Shown: positions 1-10,756, counted from the first letter of the stretch. The stretch is 64,000 nucleotides of DNA from Clostridiales bacterium (GCA_022800315.1 JAAWQC010000002.1:53633-117632), one strand, 5' to 3'. Made by a program: numbers and translations. The notes: generated by a model from the letters alone, not told the origin.

Positions 1-532
1 TGACCATGACCAGGTTGGCGGGGTCAAGGTTCACCGAGACGCCGCGGGAATTGAGGGAATCCAGGAAGGTTTTCAGCGTTGTGGCGATTTCGGGTCCGGT
101 CTCGATGGCGAAGTGGGCTTCCACGCTGTCAGCATAGACGGCCAGTTCACGGCAGGCTGCCTGCATGATCTTATACCGCTCGTGGGAGGGATCCTCCGGT
201 ACGACGCCGATATGGGTGGTCACCACGTCGCACTCCAGGTCTTTCGCCATGTCGAGGATGCGCTTGGAGCGCTCGATCAGGCCGGGATTTTTTTCGGCGT
301 TGCCGAAGCCCTGACCGAGGTCGCCGCACAGGGCGGAGATGCACAGGCCGCTGTCCTTGACCATTTTCAGGAATTCACGGCGCTTGTCGCCTACGAGGGT
401 TTCCGAGGAGAGCTCCCCATAGGTGGCGTACACCTGAATGCCCTGGGCGCCGACCGAAACGGCCTTTTTCAGCGCGGAGGGAACGTCGGTGCGGAAAGAG
501 TCCAGCATGACGCCGATGGAAAAATCGTACAT
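1..532 (-). CDS. Sugar phosphate isomerase/epimerase, 3' end cut by window
   Basis: The first 177 residues are visible and the C-terminus runs off the left edge. The protein begins [13 protein letters not shown], with an AAAGGAG ribosome site 8 bases before the ATG. It reads as an AP-endonuclease-2/xylose-isomerase-like TIM barrel: strand segments such as [32 protein letters not shown] (a likely metal-binding Glu) and VNLDPANLV come in the usual order. Such proteins isomerise or epimerise sugars or inositol derivatives; the exact substrate cannot be read from this fragment. It diverges from an AraC-type regulator, a common layout for a sugar-use gene and its controller, so regulation by that protein is inferred. 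Confidence 0.8.
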   Translation of the reverse strand, partial: MYDFSIGVMLDSFRTDVPSALKKAVSVGAQGIQVYATYGELSSETLVGDKRREFLKMVKDSGLCISALCGDLGQGFGNAEKNPGLIERSKRILDMAKDLECDVVTTHIGVVPEDPSHERYKIMQAACRELAVYADSVEAHFAIETGPEIATTLKTFLDSLNSRGVSVNLDPANLVMV

Positions 533-610
533 GAACCATTCTCCTTTTCTGGCGGCCGTCCTCTGCATGGAGGATCAGCCGGTGTTGGGGGTTGTGCTTT
601 TATTGGTTTC

Positions 611-638
611 ATTATAAAATAATCACAGGGAATGTAAA
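611..638 (-). promoter_or_regulatory. Promoter of the sugar isomerase gene
   Basis: On the minus strand there is TTTACA (633-638), a 16-base spacer and TATAAT (611-616), giving a leader of about 70 bases before the ATG at 532. The AraC gene starts on the other strand 50 bases beyond the -35, so a regulator bound here could act on both genes. Confidence 0.65.
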
Positions 639-690
639 GGAATTATGTTGCTTTGTTTTAACACAATCTTGCTCTGAAGGGAGGGCGTCC

Positions 691-1506
691 ATGGCTGGCA
701 CGGTTTTTGAGCGGCATGTGCATCAGGACCCCGCTTTTCCGATCATCTTCCATTCCGACAGCCTGTCGGTAAGAAGCGATGATTTTATCATGCACTGGCA
801 CGACAATCCGGAGCTGCTCTTTTTTTATCGCGGAAGCGGTGTGATTACCCTGAATACCGAGACGGTACGGGCGCAGGCGGGGGAACTGGTGGTCATCAAC
901 TGCAATACTCTCCATTCCATTCGGTCGCTCACCCCCAGCTGCAGCTACTACTGCCTGATTATCGACCGGGATTTCTGTGAGGAATTCGGTTTTGAAGTGG
1001 GCGACGCCCTGATCAACAGCCCGGTGTGTTCCCCGGCTGTGGAGACCTGCTTTGACCGCATCGTGCAGGAAATGCAGCAGCGGGGTGATTACTACAAGCC
1101 GGCGGTGAAAGCGGCAGCCCTGGAAATACTGCTCCACCTGTTCCGCCATGAGCTGCGGGAACCGGCGACCTCCGGCGGGCGGGATCGGGGACGACTGGAG
1201 ATGGTGAGGCAGGCTATCGGCTATATCCGCCAGCATTATCGAGAGGAACTGACCATCGACGATATCTGTGCCCCCACCGGCTTCAGCAAGTATTATTTCT
1301 GCCGTACCTTTCGTGAGATTACCGGCCAGACGCCGATGGACTATATCAATACCCTGCGCTGCGAATATGCCCGCCGCTTGCTGGCGGAGGGAAACAGCGT
1401 GGGGGAGAGTGCGGAACGCAGCGGTTTTCACAATTATTCCTATTTTACAAAGGTGTACAAAAGGCAGATGGGGGTCCTTCCCTCAAAAAACAAGCAGGAA
1501 ATATGA
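691..1506 (+). CDS. AraC-family transcriptional regulator
   Basis: A 271-residue protein. The frame is open from 592, but the ATG at 691 follows a GAAGGGAGGG ribosome site and begins MAGTVFERHVH, so it is preferred. The N-terminal part (about 20-120) is a cupin sensor domain (HWHDNPELLFFYRGSG, AGELVVINCNTLHS). The last 100 residues hold two helix-turn-helix motifs, with the family signature IDDICAPTGFSKYYFCRTFREITG and the following FHNYSYFTKVYKRQMG. This is the usual size and order for a sugar-responsive AraC activator. It is divergent from the sugar isomerase, which is its likely target; the ligand is unknown. Confidence 0.88.
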   Translation: MAGTVFERHVHQDPAFPIIFHSDSLSVRSDDFIMHWHDNPELLFFYRGSGVITLNTETVRAQAGELVVINCNTLHSIRSLTPSCSYYCLIIDRDFCEEFGFEVGDALINSPVCSPAVETCFDRIVQEMQQRGDYYKPAVKAAALEILLHLFRHELREPATSGGRDRGRLEMVRQAIGYIRQHYREELTIDDICAPTGFSKYYFCRTFREITGQTPMDYINTLRCEYARRLLAEGNSVGESAERSGFHNYSYFTKVYKRQMGVLPSKNKQEI

Positions 1507-1534
1507 AAAAGGCCGCGTGATTCATCGGCATGTA

Positions 1535-1543
1535 TGCTATAAT
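1535..1543 (+). promoter_or_regulatory. Extended -10 promoter
   Basis: TGCTATAAT lies 122 bases before the next gene. No good -35 is seen 17 bases upstream, so it would act as an extended -10 element. Confidence 0.4.
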
Positions 1544-1664
1544 CCTTTTGCAGGGAAGTGGCTGTGTCCTCCGGGAAATCTGCCCTTCGTGGCAACCGGC
1601 AGAATGATACAAACGCATCCCGATTTTTAATGCAGGCTTCAACAAACAGGAGGGGTTATCTTTT

Positions 1665-2399
1665 ATGGCGCGGTACATAGTGGATTTTGAAACGAGTAAG
1701 CCGGATGATATGATCCGGTATATTACGGAGGATTTCTTTTCCAAGGAGGGCTTTACCCTCGTCGACTTCAAGGGAGAAGTGGTCTGGAAGAAGGGGACCG
1801 GTATGATGACGGCCCCGCAGTTTGTGAAGGTCAGCTCACTCAGCGGCCGGGTTCATCTGGAGGCGTGGATGAAAAACGCCATCCTGCCCGGCGTATATGT
1901 AGGGGAGATGGGGCTGGACGGCGCTTATGGCTGGGCAGTCAAAAAGGTGCTGAAGGATCGTGTCAATACACTGACCGCCCTTTTGCTGCAAGGGGCGCCG
2001 GCCGCTGCCGCCGTACCGGCTCCCGTCATGGCGGGGCCCCCCGCGCCGGGCGCCGTTTCTTTCGATGCAGCTGGGGAAATGCCGGTCCCGGCGGGCCCGG
2101 TGGAGGCTATATCCTATGCTGATGGAACCGGTATATATCCCACTGCGCCGGTGCCGGTAGCGGTTCACGATCCAAAGGGGAAAGCCGTGGCTTCCCTCAT
2201 ACTGGGGCTGGTCAGTGTCATCGGCTGTATCTGGCCGTTTGCCGGTATTGTCACCGCGATACTGGGCATCATCACTGGGCTGACCGGCCGCAAATCCACA
2301 GCGAAGACGATGGCGACTGCGGGCTTGGTGATCAGTATCGTGTTTCTGATCGTCTCGGTGGTGGATTACGTGTTTTATTTCCTTCTGCTGTTGAGCTGA
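1665..2399 (+). CDS. Uncharacterised membrane-anchored protein with C-terminal DUF4190-like segment
   Basis: A 244-residue protein beginning MARYIVDFETSKPDDM after an AGGAGG ribosome site. Residues 1-110 form a soluble domain of unknown fold (ITEDFFSKEGFTLVDFKGEVVWKKG, then LPGVYVGEMGLDGAYGW). Residues 110-165 are an Ala/Pro/Val-rich linker. Residues 168-244 hold two hydrophobic helices separated by a short basic loop (GRKSTAKTM), resembling DUF4190-type membrane tails. It stands alone between an AraC gene and a two-way terminator. I do not recognise a function; the soluble domain would face the cytoplasm if the N-terminus is inside. Confidence 0.7.
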   Translation: MARYIVDFETSKPDDMIRYITEDFFSKEGFTLVDFKGEVVWKKGTGMMTAPQFVKVSSLSGRVHLEAWMKNAILPGVYVGEMGLDGAYGWAVKKVLKDRVNTLTALLLQGAPAAAAVPAPVMAGPPAPGAVSFDAAGEMPVPAGPVEAISYADGTGIYPTAPVPVAVHDPKGKAVASLILGLVSVIGCIWPFAGIVTAILGIITGLTGRKSTAKTMATAGLVISIVFLIVSVVDYVFYFLLLLS

Positions 2400-2419
2400 C
2401 AGCGTGTGGCATATCTAAA

Positions 2420-2459
2420 AAATCCCGCCGCTACGGATTTCATAGCGGCGGGATTTTTG
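2420..2459. terminator. Bidirectional terminator
   Basis: ATCCCGCCGCTA pairs with TAGCGGCGGGAT, with A-rich and T-rich flanks on the two sides. It separates the membrane protein gene (+) from gdhA (-) and can serve both. Confidence 0.88.
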
Positions 2460-2473
2460 ATAAAATATTTTGA

Positions 2474-3817
<1,344 letters not shown>

Positions 3818-3858
3818 TTATCGGTCAATATGGAATGGCGCGTATAATTGGCTTTTTT

Positions 3859-3887
3859 ATTATACTGTTTCATGCTGAAATATGCAA
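3859..3887 (-). promoter_or_regulatory. gdhA promoter
   Basis: On the minus strand TTGCAT (3882-3887), 17 bases, TATAAT (3859-3864). Transcription would start about 45-50 bases before the gdhA start codon. Confidence 0.7.
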
Positions 3888-4056
3888 GTGTAATCAAACT
3901 AAAATTCAATATTCGTTCATATTGTTCTGTAAATACCTTTTATAATAAGAAAAACTGGCGGAATCGAAATTACCAGTTGCGTTATACCGGTGGTGCTGCC
4001 TTCGTGTATTAAAATCACCGATCGCAAAAAAAGATGAAAAATCTTGTCGTTTATAA

Positions 4057-4086
4057 TTGCATAGAAGGGGGAGGATATGCTATACT
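4057..4086 (+). promoter_or_regulatory. Pyrimidine operon promoter
   Basis: TTGCAT (4057-4062), 18 bases, TATACT (4081-4086), leaving a leader of about 50 bases before pyrC. I see no PyrR-type terminator/antiterminator pair in it. The AT-rich stretch from 3888 to 4056 holds a loose inverted repeat (AACTGG at 3953, CCAGTT at 3973) and no gene. Confidence 0.5.
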
Positions 4087-4143
4087 ATCTATTTAGGTAA
4101 AGGCAACACAGGAAACATTACCCTTTCAAAGGAAGTGGAAGCG

Positions 4144-5427
4144 ATGGATAAGCTTTTCATACGCGGAGCCGTTATTGTCGATCCTCTGAACGAGGCTGCT
4201 TCCAGCCTGCCGGACAGCGATATTCTCGTGGTAGACGGCCGCGTGGAAGAGGTCGGCCGTGATCTTTCCGACATAGATGCTGAAATTTTAGAGGCTGACG
4301 GCCTGTGCTGCGCCCCCGGCCTGGTGGACATGCACGTACACCTGCGGGACCCGGGACAGACGGATAAGGAAGACATCCTGTCCGGCTGCCGGGCAGCGGC
4401 GGCGGGCGGTGTCACCTCTCTGGCCTGCATGCCCAATACACAGCCGGTATGCGATTCGCCTGATATTATATCCTATATATTAAAAAAAGCGCAGGCGGCT
4501 GACGCGCGGGTGTATCCCGTCGCGGCGGTGACCCATTCTCTCGGAGGGGAACGGATGACCGATTTTGCCGCACTCAAAAGCGCCGGTGCGGTTGCCGTCT
4601 CCGACGACGGCCGGCCGGTCCCTACGGCCGGCGGTATGCTGGACGCCATGCGTCTGGCGGCCGAAACCGGTCTTCCGATCCTTTCCCATTGTGAGGAGAT
4701 GTCCCTGACCCGGGGCGGCATTATAAACGAGGGGGAGGTATCCCACACCCTCGGTATCCCCGGAATCCATCCCGCCGCCGAAGAGGCGGCCACGGCAAGG
4801 GAAATTGCCCTGGCGGCGGCTACCGGCTGTCCTGTCCATATCTGCCACGTCAGCACAAAGGGCAGTGTGGAGCTGCTTCGTGACGCTCGGCGCCGGGGAG
4901 TGCCGGTGACGGGTGAGACCGCTCCCCATTATTTTTCACTGACCGACGACCTGCTCAAGGGGCGGGACGCCGACTACCGTATGAATCCTCCGCTGCGGAC
5001 CCCCGTGGACGTGCGCGCCGTGATCGAAGGCCTTTGCGACGGAACGCTCTCCGCCATAGCCACCGACCACGCTCCGCATACCCCGGAGGACAAGGCGGAT
5101 TTTTTAAAGGCGCCCAACGGTTCGGTGGGAATGGAGACCTCTCTCGCCGCCGGGATCACCTTCCTGGTGCGGGAAGGGCATCTGTCGCTGAACCGCCTGA
5201 TTCAGCTCATGTCCGCTGAGCCGGCCCGGCTGCTGGGGATTCCCGGCGGAACGCTGCGAAAAGGTGTCGCTGCTGATCTCGTGCTGTTTGATCCCAACGA
5301 ACGATGGACAGTGGACGAAAAGCGGCTGCACGGTAAATCCCAAAATTGTCCGTTCAAAGGCATGATCCTTTACGGCAGGGTAAAATACACCTTGCTGGGC
5401 GGACGGCTGGTCTATACCGATCAATAA
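4144..5427 (+). CDS. pyrC: Dihydroorotase
   Basis: A 427-residue amidohydrolase that closes carbamoyl aspartate to dihydroorotate, step 3 of UMP synthesis. The metal ligands are visible in MHVHLRDPG, the two later histidine segments HCEEM and HICHVSTKGS, and the terminal TDHAPHT. Length and motifs fit type I (PyrC of Gram-positives). The frame is open from 4057, but the ATG at 4144 follows AAAGGAAGTGG and gives the expected N-terminus MDKLFIRGAVIVD. First gene of pyrC-pyrF-carA-carB-pyrK-pyrD; pyrB and pyrE are not in the window. Confidence 0.96.
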   Translation: MDKLFIRGAVIVDPLNEAASSLPDSDILVVDGRVEEVGRDLSDIDAEILEADGLCCAPGLVDMHVHLRDPGQTDKEDILSGCRAAAAGGVTSLACMPNTQPVCDSPDIISYILKKAQAADARVYPVAAVTHSLGGERMTDFAALKSAGAVAVSDDGRPVPTAGGMLDAMRLAAETGLPILSHCEEMSLTRGGIINEGEVSHTLGIPGIHPAAEEAATAREIALAAATGCPVHICHVSTKGSVELLRDARRRGVPVTGETAPHYFSLTDDLLKGRDADYRMNPPLRTPVDVRAVIEGLCDGTLSAIATDHAPHTPEDKADFLKAPNGSVGMETSLAAGITFLVREGHLSLNRLIQLMSAEPARLLGIPGGTLRKGVAADLVLFDPNERWTVDEKRLHGKSQNCPFKGMILYGRVKYTLLGGRLVYTDQ

Positions 5428-5451
5428 TTCCGAATAAATGGAGGCATACGC

Positions 5452-6372
5452 ATGGCGCTGGACAGACTGATCGACGCGATACGGAAAATGGACAACCCCA
5501 CGGTGGCGGGCCTTGACCCCCGACTGGAATACCTGCCGGAGTACATAAAACAGGAGGCCTTTCGCCAGTGGGGCGAGACGCTGGAAGGCGCCGCCGCCGC
5601 GATCCTGCGGTTCAATAAGGAACTGATCGACGCCCTGTACGACGTGGTTCCCGCTATTAAACCACAGGCGGCCTATTACGAGCTGTTCGGCTGGCCGGGT
5701 ATGCGTACCCTGCAGGAAACCATGGCTTATGCTGACGAAAAGGGCCTGTTCGTCATCACCGACGGCAAACGCAACGACATCGGCTCCACCATGGAGGCGT
5801 ATGCCGCCGCCCATCTGGGCGAGACGCAGGTGGGGGAGCAGGTCTGCCATGCCTTCGACGGCGACGCGCTGACGGTCAACGGCTATCTGGGCACCGACGG
5901 CATTCAGCCGCTGCTGCAGGTGTGCCGCCAGCGGGACCGGGGCATTTTTGTGCTGGTCAAAACCTCTAACCCCTCTTCGGGAGAGCTGCAGGACCTCCGC
6001 CTTGAAAGTGGTGAGACGGTATACCGCCGCATGGGCGCTTTATGTGAGAGCTGGGGGGAACAATTGCCGGGCAAATACGGCTATTCCGGCGTGGGGGCCG
6101 TGGTCGGCGCCACCTGGCCCGACCAGCTGGCGGAGCTTCGGAAAGCGCTGCCTCACACCTTCTTTCTGGTGCCGGGTTACGGCGCGCAGGGAGGAGGCGC
6201 TCAGGATGTAGCCGGCGCTTTCGATCAGGACGGCATCGGGGCGGTAATCAATTCTTCACGCGGCATCCTCTGTGCCTGGAAAAAGGAAGAAAACTGCCCG
6301 GCGGAGGATTTCGCCGGCGCCGCCCGGCGGGAGGCCCTGCGCATGAAAGAAGCCCTCGCGGCGGTGAGATAA
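5452..6372 (+). CDS. pyrF: Orotidine 5'-phosphate decarboxylase
   Basis: A 306-residue protein of the longer (type 2) OMP decarboxylase family, which makes UMP from OMP. The catalytic charged network is seen in FVITDGKRNDIGSTMEAYA (Lys and Asp). The substrate-phosphate end appears in LVPGYGAQGGG and INSSRGI. The ATG follows GGAGGC by a few bases and lies 24 bases after pyrC, so the two are co-transcribed. Confidence 0.95.
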   Translation: MALDRLIDAIRKMDNPTVAGLDPRLEYLPEYIKQEAFRQWGETLEGAAAAILRFNKELIDALYDVVPAIKPQAAYYELFGWPGMRTLQETMAYADEKGLFVITDGKRNDIGSTMEAYAAAHLGETQVGEQVCHAFDGDALTVNGYLGTDGIQPLLQVCRQRDRGIFVLVKTSNPSSGELQDLRLESGETVYRRMGALCESWGEQLPGKYGYSGVGAVVGATWPDQLAELRKALPHTFFLVPGYGAQGGGAQDVAGAFDQDGIGAVINSSRGILCAWKKEENCPAEDFAGAARREALRMKEALAAVR

Positions 6373-6433
6373 TGGCAGATCACATCTGACAAGATGATGG
6401 TATACAACTCAAAACGGGAAAGGGAGTACGCAA

Positions 6434-7519
6434 ATGGACAAGATGAAGCCGGCAACCCTGCTGCTGGAGGACGGGACCGAATATCAGGGATATTCCATGG
6501 GCGCTGAGGGAGCCGCCTTCGGCGAGGTGGTATTCAACACCGATATGACCACCTACCAGGACCTGCTGATGGATCCCACGTATTCGGGTCAGATCGTGGT
6601 GCAGACCTACCCTCTGATCGGCAACCGGGGCGTGGACCCGGTCAGCGAATCACGGCTGGTGGCCAGCGGGTATATCGTGCGTGAATGGTGTGTGGAACCT
6701 ACCGACGCCCATGAGTTTGTGACGCTGGACGAATATCTCAAGCAGCAGAATATTATAGGCCTCTGCGGTATTGATACCCGCGCCCTGACCCGTCATATCC
6801 GCGATCACGGCGTCATGAATGGCGTGATCACCCCCACACTGGATAACAGGGAAGAGCTTATTCGGCAGGCAAAGGCTTACCGTGTGCCGCCGGCAGTGGG
6901 CGCCATCACGGTCAGTGAGCCCAGGCGTTATGCCGCGGAAAATTCCCGTTACGAGCTGGCTATCCCGGACTACGGCTTCCGCCGCTCCATCCTTGAATAT
7001 TTTCTGCGGCGCGGCTGTTCCTGTACGCTGTATCCCGCCCATACGCCGGCGGCGGAACTGCTGGCGTCGGGTCCCGACGGCATCATCCTTTCTGACGGAC
7101 CCGGCGATCCGTGGGACAATCCGGAAATCGTGGAGATCATTAAGGAGTTATCTGACAGCGGCAAGCCGCTGTTTGGTTGGGGTCTCGGCCACCAGCTTAT
7201 GGCGGTGGCCGCCGGCGGCTCCATCATCAAGCTTCCGGTGGGGCACCGGGGCAGCAATCAGCCGGTCCGCGACAGCCGCAGCGGGCGTATCATGGTGACC
7301 GAACAGAATCATGGCTATACGGTGGATGAAAGCAGCCTCGACACCGGAAAAGCGGATGTGTTCCTGCACAATGTCAACGACGGCACGGTGGAGGGTGTGC
7401 GTTATCTCGACCATCCGGTCTTTACCGTCCAGTTTGAGCCCTCCGACGGCAATGGTTATCAGGATACCGCCTGGATTTTCGACGAATTCGTCTCGATGGT
7501 GAGCGAACACAAGGCCTGA
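6434..7519 (+). CDS. carA: Carbamoyl-phosphate synthase small subunit with destroyed glutaminase triad
   Basis: A 361-residue CarA homologue of normal length. The N-terminal CPSase-small domain is well kept (EVVFNTDMTTYQDLLMDPTYSGQ, GIDTRALTRHIRDHG). The class I amidotransferase domain follows, but its catalytic residues are gone. The nucleophile motif GICLGHQ reads GWGLGHQ, so Gly250 replaces Cys. The C-terminal QFHPE reads QFEPS, so Glu335 replaces His and Ser337 replaces Glu. LSNGPGDP has become LSDGPGDP. Other fold markers (NHGY, the GHQ after the nucleophile) remain and the frame is intact, so this is not a decayed pseudogene. CPS I of animals, with Cys replaced by Ser, uses free ammonia; by analogy this subunit probably serves as a structural or allosteric partner for CarB in the pyr operon. 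A second CarA at 21556 has the full triad. Confidence 0.93.
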   Translation: MDKMKPATLLLEDGTEYQGYSMGAEGAAFGEVVFNTDMTTYQDLLMDPTYSGQIVVQTYPLIGNRGVDPVSESRLVASGYIVREWCVEPTDAHEFVTLDEYLKQQNIIGLCGIDTRALTRHIRDHGVMNGVITPTLDNREELIRQAKAYRVPPAVGAITVSEPRRYAAENSRYELAIPDYGFRRSILEYFLRRGCSCTLYPAHTPAAELLASGPDGIILSDGPGDPWDNPEIVEIIKELSDSGKPLFGWGLGHQLMAVAAGGSIIKLPVGHRGSNQPVRDSRSGRIMVTEQNHGYTVDESSLDTGKADVFLHNVNDGTVEGVRYLDHPVFTVQFEPSDGNGYQDTAWIFDEFVSMVSEHKA

Positions 7520-7561
7520 TTTTCACAAACTCCCGCTATTGCGAAAGGAATGACCATTAAT

Positions 7562-10500
7562 ATGCCAAAACGTACGGATGTCAAGAAAGTACTCATGATT
7601 GGTTCCGGTCCCATTGTGATCGGTCAGGCCGCTGAATTCGACTATGCGGGCACCCAGGCCTGCCGCGCCCTGAAAGAGGAGGGGATCGAGGTGGTGCTGG
7701 TCAACTCCAACCCCGCCACCATCATGACCGATAAAACCATGGCCGACAAAATATACATAGAGCCCCTGACCGTGGAAACGATTAAAAGGATCATCGATAT
7801 CGAAAAGCCGGACAGCGTACTCGCCAATATGGGCGGGCAGACCGGTCTGAACATCGGCATGGAGCTGTCGGAGGGGAATTTCCTGTCCTCACGCGGCGTC
7901 AAGCTGCTGGGCGTCAATCCGGAAACCATCCGCAAGGCGGAGGACCGGCAGGCCTTCAAGGATACCATGCTGTCCATCGGCGAGCCCTGCATCCCCTCTA
8001 AAGTGGTAGAATCGGTGGAGGATGCGCTGGATTACGCCCACGTGATCGGCTACCCCGTGGTGGTGCGTCCGGCGTATACCCTGGGCGGTACCGGCGGCGG
8101 CTTCGTCCACTCCGACGACGAAATGCGGGAGATCTGTGCGGGCGGTCTGCGCGCCTCCCTGATCCATCAGGTGCTCATCGAGAAGAGCGTGGCCGGCTGG
8201 AAAGAGATCGAGTTCGAGGTTATCCGCGACGGCGCGGGCAACTGCATCGACGTGTGTTCGATGGAAAATATAGATCCGGTGGGTGTGCATACGGGCGATT
8301 CCATCGTAGTGGCGCCCGCCCAGACGATGACCGCCCACGAGTTCCGCATGATGCGCGCCGCAGCCCTTAATATCGTCTCTGCGCTGGGCGTGGAGGGCGG
8401 CTGCAATGTGCAGTTCGCCCTGAAGCCCGACAGCCTGGAATACGCCGTGATCGAGGTCAATCCCCGTGTGTCCCGCTCCTCGGCGCTGGCTTCCAAGGCT
8501 ACCGGCTATCCCATCGCCAAGGTGGCATGCAAAATCGCCATCGGCTACCGGCTGGATGAGATCGTCAACGCCGTCACCGGCAAGACCTATGCCTGCAACG
8601 AGCCGGCGGTGGATTACTGCGTCATCAAGTTTCCTAAATGGCCCTTTGATAAATTTGTGTACGCCGACCGCCATCTGGGTACCCAGATGAAGGCCACCGG
8701 CGAGGTCATGTCCATCGGCGCGGGATTTGAAATCGCCTTTATGAAGGCGGTGCGCTCCATCGAACTGGGTATCGACACCCCCAATCTGCCGCGGGTAGAC
8801 GAGAAGGGCGACGAAGAGATCAAGGAGATCATCGGCCGGATGGACGACGAGCGTATCTTCGCCATCTATACCGCCCTCAAGCGAAAGATTATGACGCCGG
8901 ACGAGGTTTTCGAGCTGACCAGGATTGACCATTGGTTCCTCTCCAAGCTGAACCGGCTGGCCGCGATGGAAAAGCTGCTGTCGGAGGAAATCCTCACCGA
9001 GGAGCTGTATCTGCAGGCCAAACGTCTGGGCTTCCTCGACAGGACTATCGTGGAGCTGTCTCAGCAGTTTATTCCCGTCAGCAAGCATGCCAGCTATAAA
9101 ATGGTGGACACCTGTGCGGCGGAATTCCATGCGGAAACGCCCTATTTCTATTCCTCCTGGGACGATGAAAACGAGGCAGAGCTGTACAATCAGGAACTGA
9201 ATTCGGGCAAAAAACGGGTGATCGTCTTCGGGTCGGGTCCCATCCGCATCGGGCAGGGCATCGAGTTCGACTATTGTTCGGTCCACTGCGTACGCACCTT
9301 GAAGAAACTGGGATATGAAGCGATCATCGCCAACAACAATCCCGAGACGGTGTCCACCGACTTTGACACTTCCGACCGCCTGTACTTCGACCCGCTGACG
9401 CCGGAGGACGTGGACAATGTCCTGCACACCGAGAATCCCGACGCTGTTGTGGTACAGTTTGGCGGCCAGACCGCCATTAAACTGACCAAGCATCTGGAAA
9501 AGCGCGGGGTGCGTATTCTGGGTACTCCCGCCGACAGCATCGACGCTGCGGAGGACCGGGAGCGCTTCGACGAGGTGCTGGAACAGTGCGGCATCCCGCG
9601 TCCACAGGGCGACACGGTCATGACCGCCGATGAGGCGCTCGAAGTGGCCCACAGCCTGGGTTATCCCGTTCTGCTCCGCCCTTCCTATGTGCTGGGCGGT
9701 CAGAATATGATCATTGCCTATGACGACAACGACGTGACCGAATACATGGCGATCATCACCTCCCATGAGCTGGAGAACCCGGTGCTCATTGATAAGTATC
9801 TGATGGGCAAAGAGGTGGAGGTCGACGCCATCTGCGACGGCACCGACTACCTTATCCCGGGTATTATGGAGCACGTGGAGCGCGCGGGCGTCCACTCGGG
9901 CGACTCCATCTCGGTCTACCCCTCCCAGTCGCTGAGTCAGAAGATAAAGGATACCATCGTGACCTATACCGGCCGTCTGGCCAAGGCCCTCAAGGTGGTG
10001 GGACTGGTCAACATCCAGTATGTGGTGTATCAGGACACTGTCTATGTGATTGAGGTCAATCCCCGTTCTTCCCGCACGGTGCCCTACATCAGCAAGGTGA
10101 CAAACATCCCGATGGTGGAGCTGGCGACCCGCTGCATGATGGGTGAAGAGCTGAAAGGAATGGGGTTCGGCACGGGTCTGTATCCCGAACGGGATATCGT
10201 CGCGGTTAAGGTGCCGGTCTTCTCCTTTGAGAAGCTGCGGGACCTGGACATCCAGCTCGGGCCGGAGATGAAGTCCACCGGCGAGGTGCTGGGCCTGGCA
10301 AGCACCTTCGGTGAGGCGCTTCTCAAGGGGTTGGTCGGCGCCGGATACAAGATGAAGAAGAGCGGCGGCGTACTTATCACCATCCGCGACACCGATAAGC
10401 CGGAGGCGATGGAAATCGCCGACCGGTTCTCTCAGCTGGGCTTCTCCATTTACGCCACCGCCGGGACGGCGAACAAGCTGAACCGCGAGATGATCCCTAC

Positions 10501-10756
10501 CTCCTCGGTGCGCAAGATGCACGAGGAGCATCCCAATATTGTCGATTTGCTGGAGAGCGGCAAGATCGATTACATCCTCTCCACCGACGCCCACGGCCGC
10601 GATCCCAAGCTGGCCAGCGTCCAGATGCGCCGGCTGGCCATCGAGAGAGCGATCCCGGTTTTCACCTCCATCGACACCGCCAGCGCCATGCTGCAATGTC
10701 TGGCGATGGATCAAACCATGGTCGATATGGAGCTGCTGGATATCACCAAGATCTGA
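7562..10756 (+). CDS. carB: Carbamoyl-phosphate synthase large subunit (pyrimidine operon copy)
   Basis: A 1064-residue CarB with two tandem ATP-grasp halves. Each half begins with a GSGPIVIGQAAEFDYAG or GSGPIRIGQGIEFDY signature, and each has an EVNPR(V/S)SRS metal-binding segment. The last 130 residues are the MGS-like allosteric domain, with ATAGTAN and RKMHEE at the positions that bind UMP in the E. coli enzyme. The frame opens at 7550, but that ATG abuts the ribosome site; the ATG at 7562 gives the standard MPKRTDVKKVLMIG. It makes carbamoyl phosphate from bicarbonate, 2 ATP and ammonia. Because its CarA partner looks catalytically dead, ammonia is probably taken from solution. Confidence 0.96.
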   Translation: MPKRTDVKKVLMIGSGPIVIGQAAEFDYAGTQACRALKEEGIEVVLVNSNPATIMTDKTMADKIYIEPLTVETIKRIIDIEKPDSVLANMGGQTGLNIGMELSEGNFLSSRGVKLLGVNPETIRKAEDRQAFKDTMLSIGEPCIPSKVVESVEDALDYAHVIGYPVVVRPAYTLGGTGGGFVHSDDEMREICAGGLRASLIHQVLIEKSVAGWKEIEFEVIRDGAGNCIDVCSMENIDPVGVHTGDSIVVAPAQTMTAHEFRMMRAAALNIVSALGVEGGCNVQFALKPDSLEYAVIEVNPRVSRSSALASKATGYPIAKVACKIAIGYRLDEIVNAVTGKTYACNEPAVDYCVIKFPKWPFDKFVYADRHLGTQMKATGEVMSIGAGFEIAFMKAVRSIELGIDTPNLPRVDEKGDEEIKEIIGRMDDERIFAIYTALKRKIMTPDEVFELTRIDHWFLSKLNRLAAMEKLLSEEILTEELYLQAKRLGFLDRTIVELSQQFIPVSKHASYKMVDTCAAEFHAETPYFYSSWDDENEAELYNQELNSGKKRVIVFGSGPIRIGQGIEFDYCSVHCVRTLKKLGYEAIIANNNPETVSTDFDTSDRLYFDPLTPEDVDNVLHTENPDAVVVQFGGQTAIKLTKHLEKRGVRILGTPADSIDAAEDRERFDEVLEQCGIPRPQGDTVMTADEALEVAHSLGYPVLLRPSYVLGGQNMIIAYDDNDVTEYMAIITSHELENPVLIDKYLMGKEVEVDAICDGTDYLIPGIMEHVERAGVHSGDSISVYPSQSLSQKIKDTIVTYTGRLAKALKVVGLVNIQYVVYQDTVYVIEVNPRSSRTVPYISKVTNIPMVELATRCMMGEELKGMGFGTGLYPERDIVAVKVPVFSFEKLRDLDIQLGPEMKSTGEVLGLASTFGEALLKGLVGAGYKMKKSGGVLITIRDTDKPEAMEIADRFSQLGFSIYATAGTANKLNREMIPTSSVRKMHEEHPNIVDLLESGKIDYILSTDAHGRDPKLASVQMRRLAIERAIPVFTSIDTASAMLQCLAMDQTMVDMELLDITKI

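Noticed and set aside
4087..4143. PyrR attenuator or ANTAR target in the pyrC leader
   Set aside because: The leader is only about 50 bases, contains AAAGGC by chance without a flanking stem, and shows no terminator.
6434..7519. CarA1 as a decaying pseudogene
   Set aside because: The frame is full length, the N-terminal domain and fold motifs are conserved, and only catalytic positions changed, which points to selection for a non-catalytic role.
7889..10714. A 941-codon open frame on the strand opposite carB
   Set aside because: It mirrors the coding frame of a conserved CarB, has no ribosome site or recognisable domain, and is His/Gln/Gly-rich as GC-rich antisense frames are.
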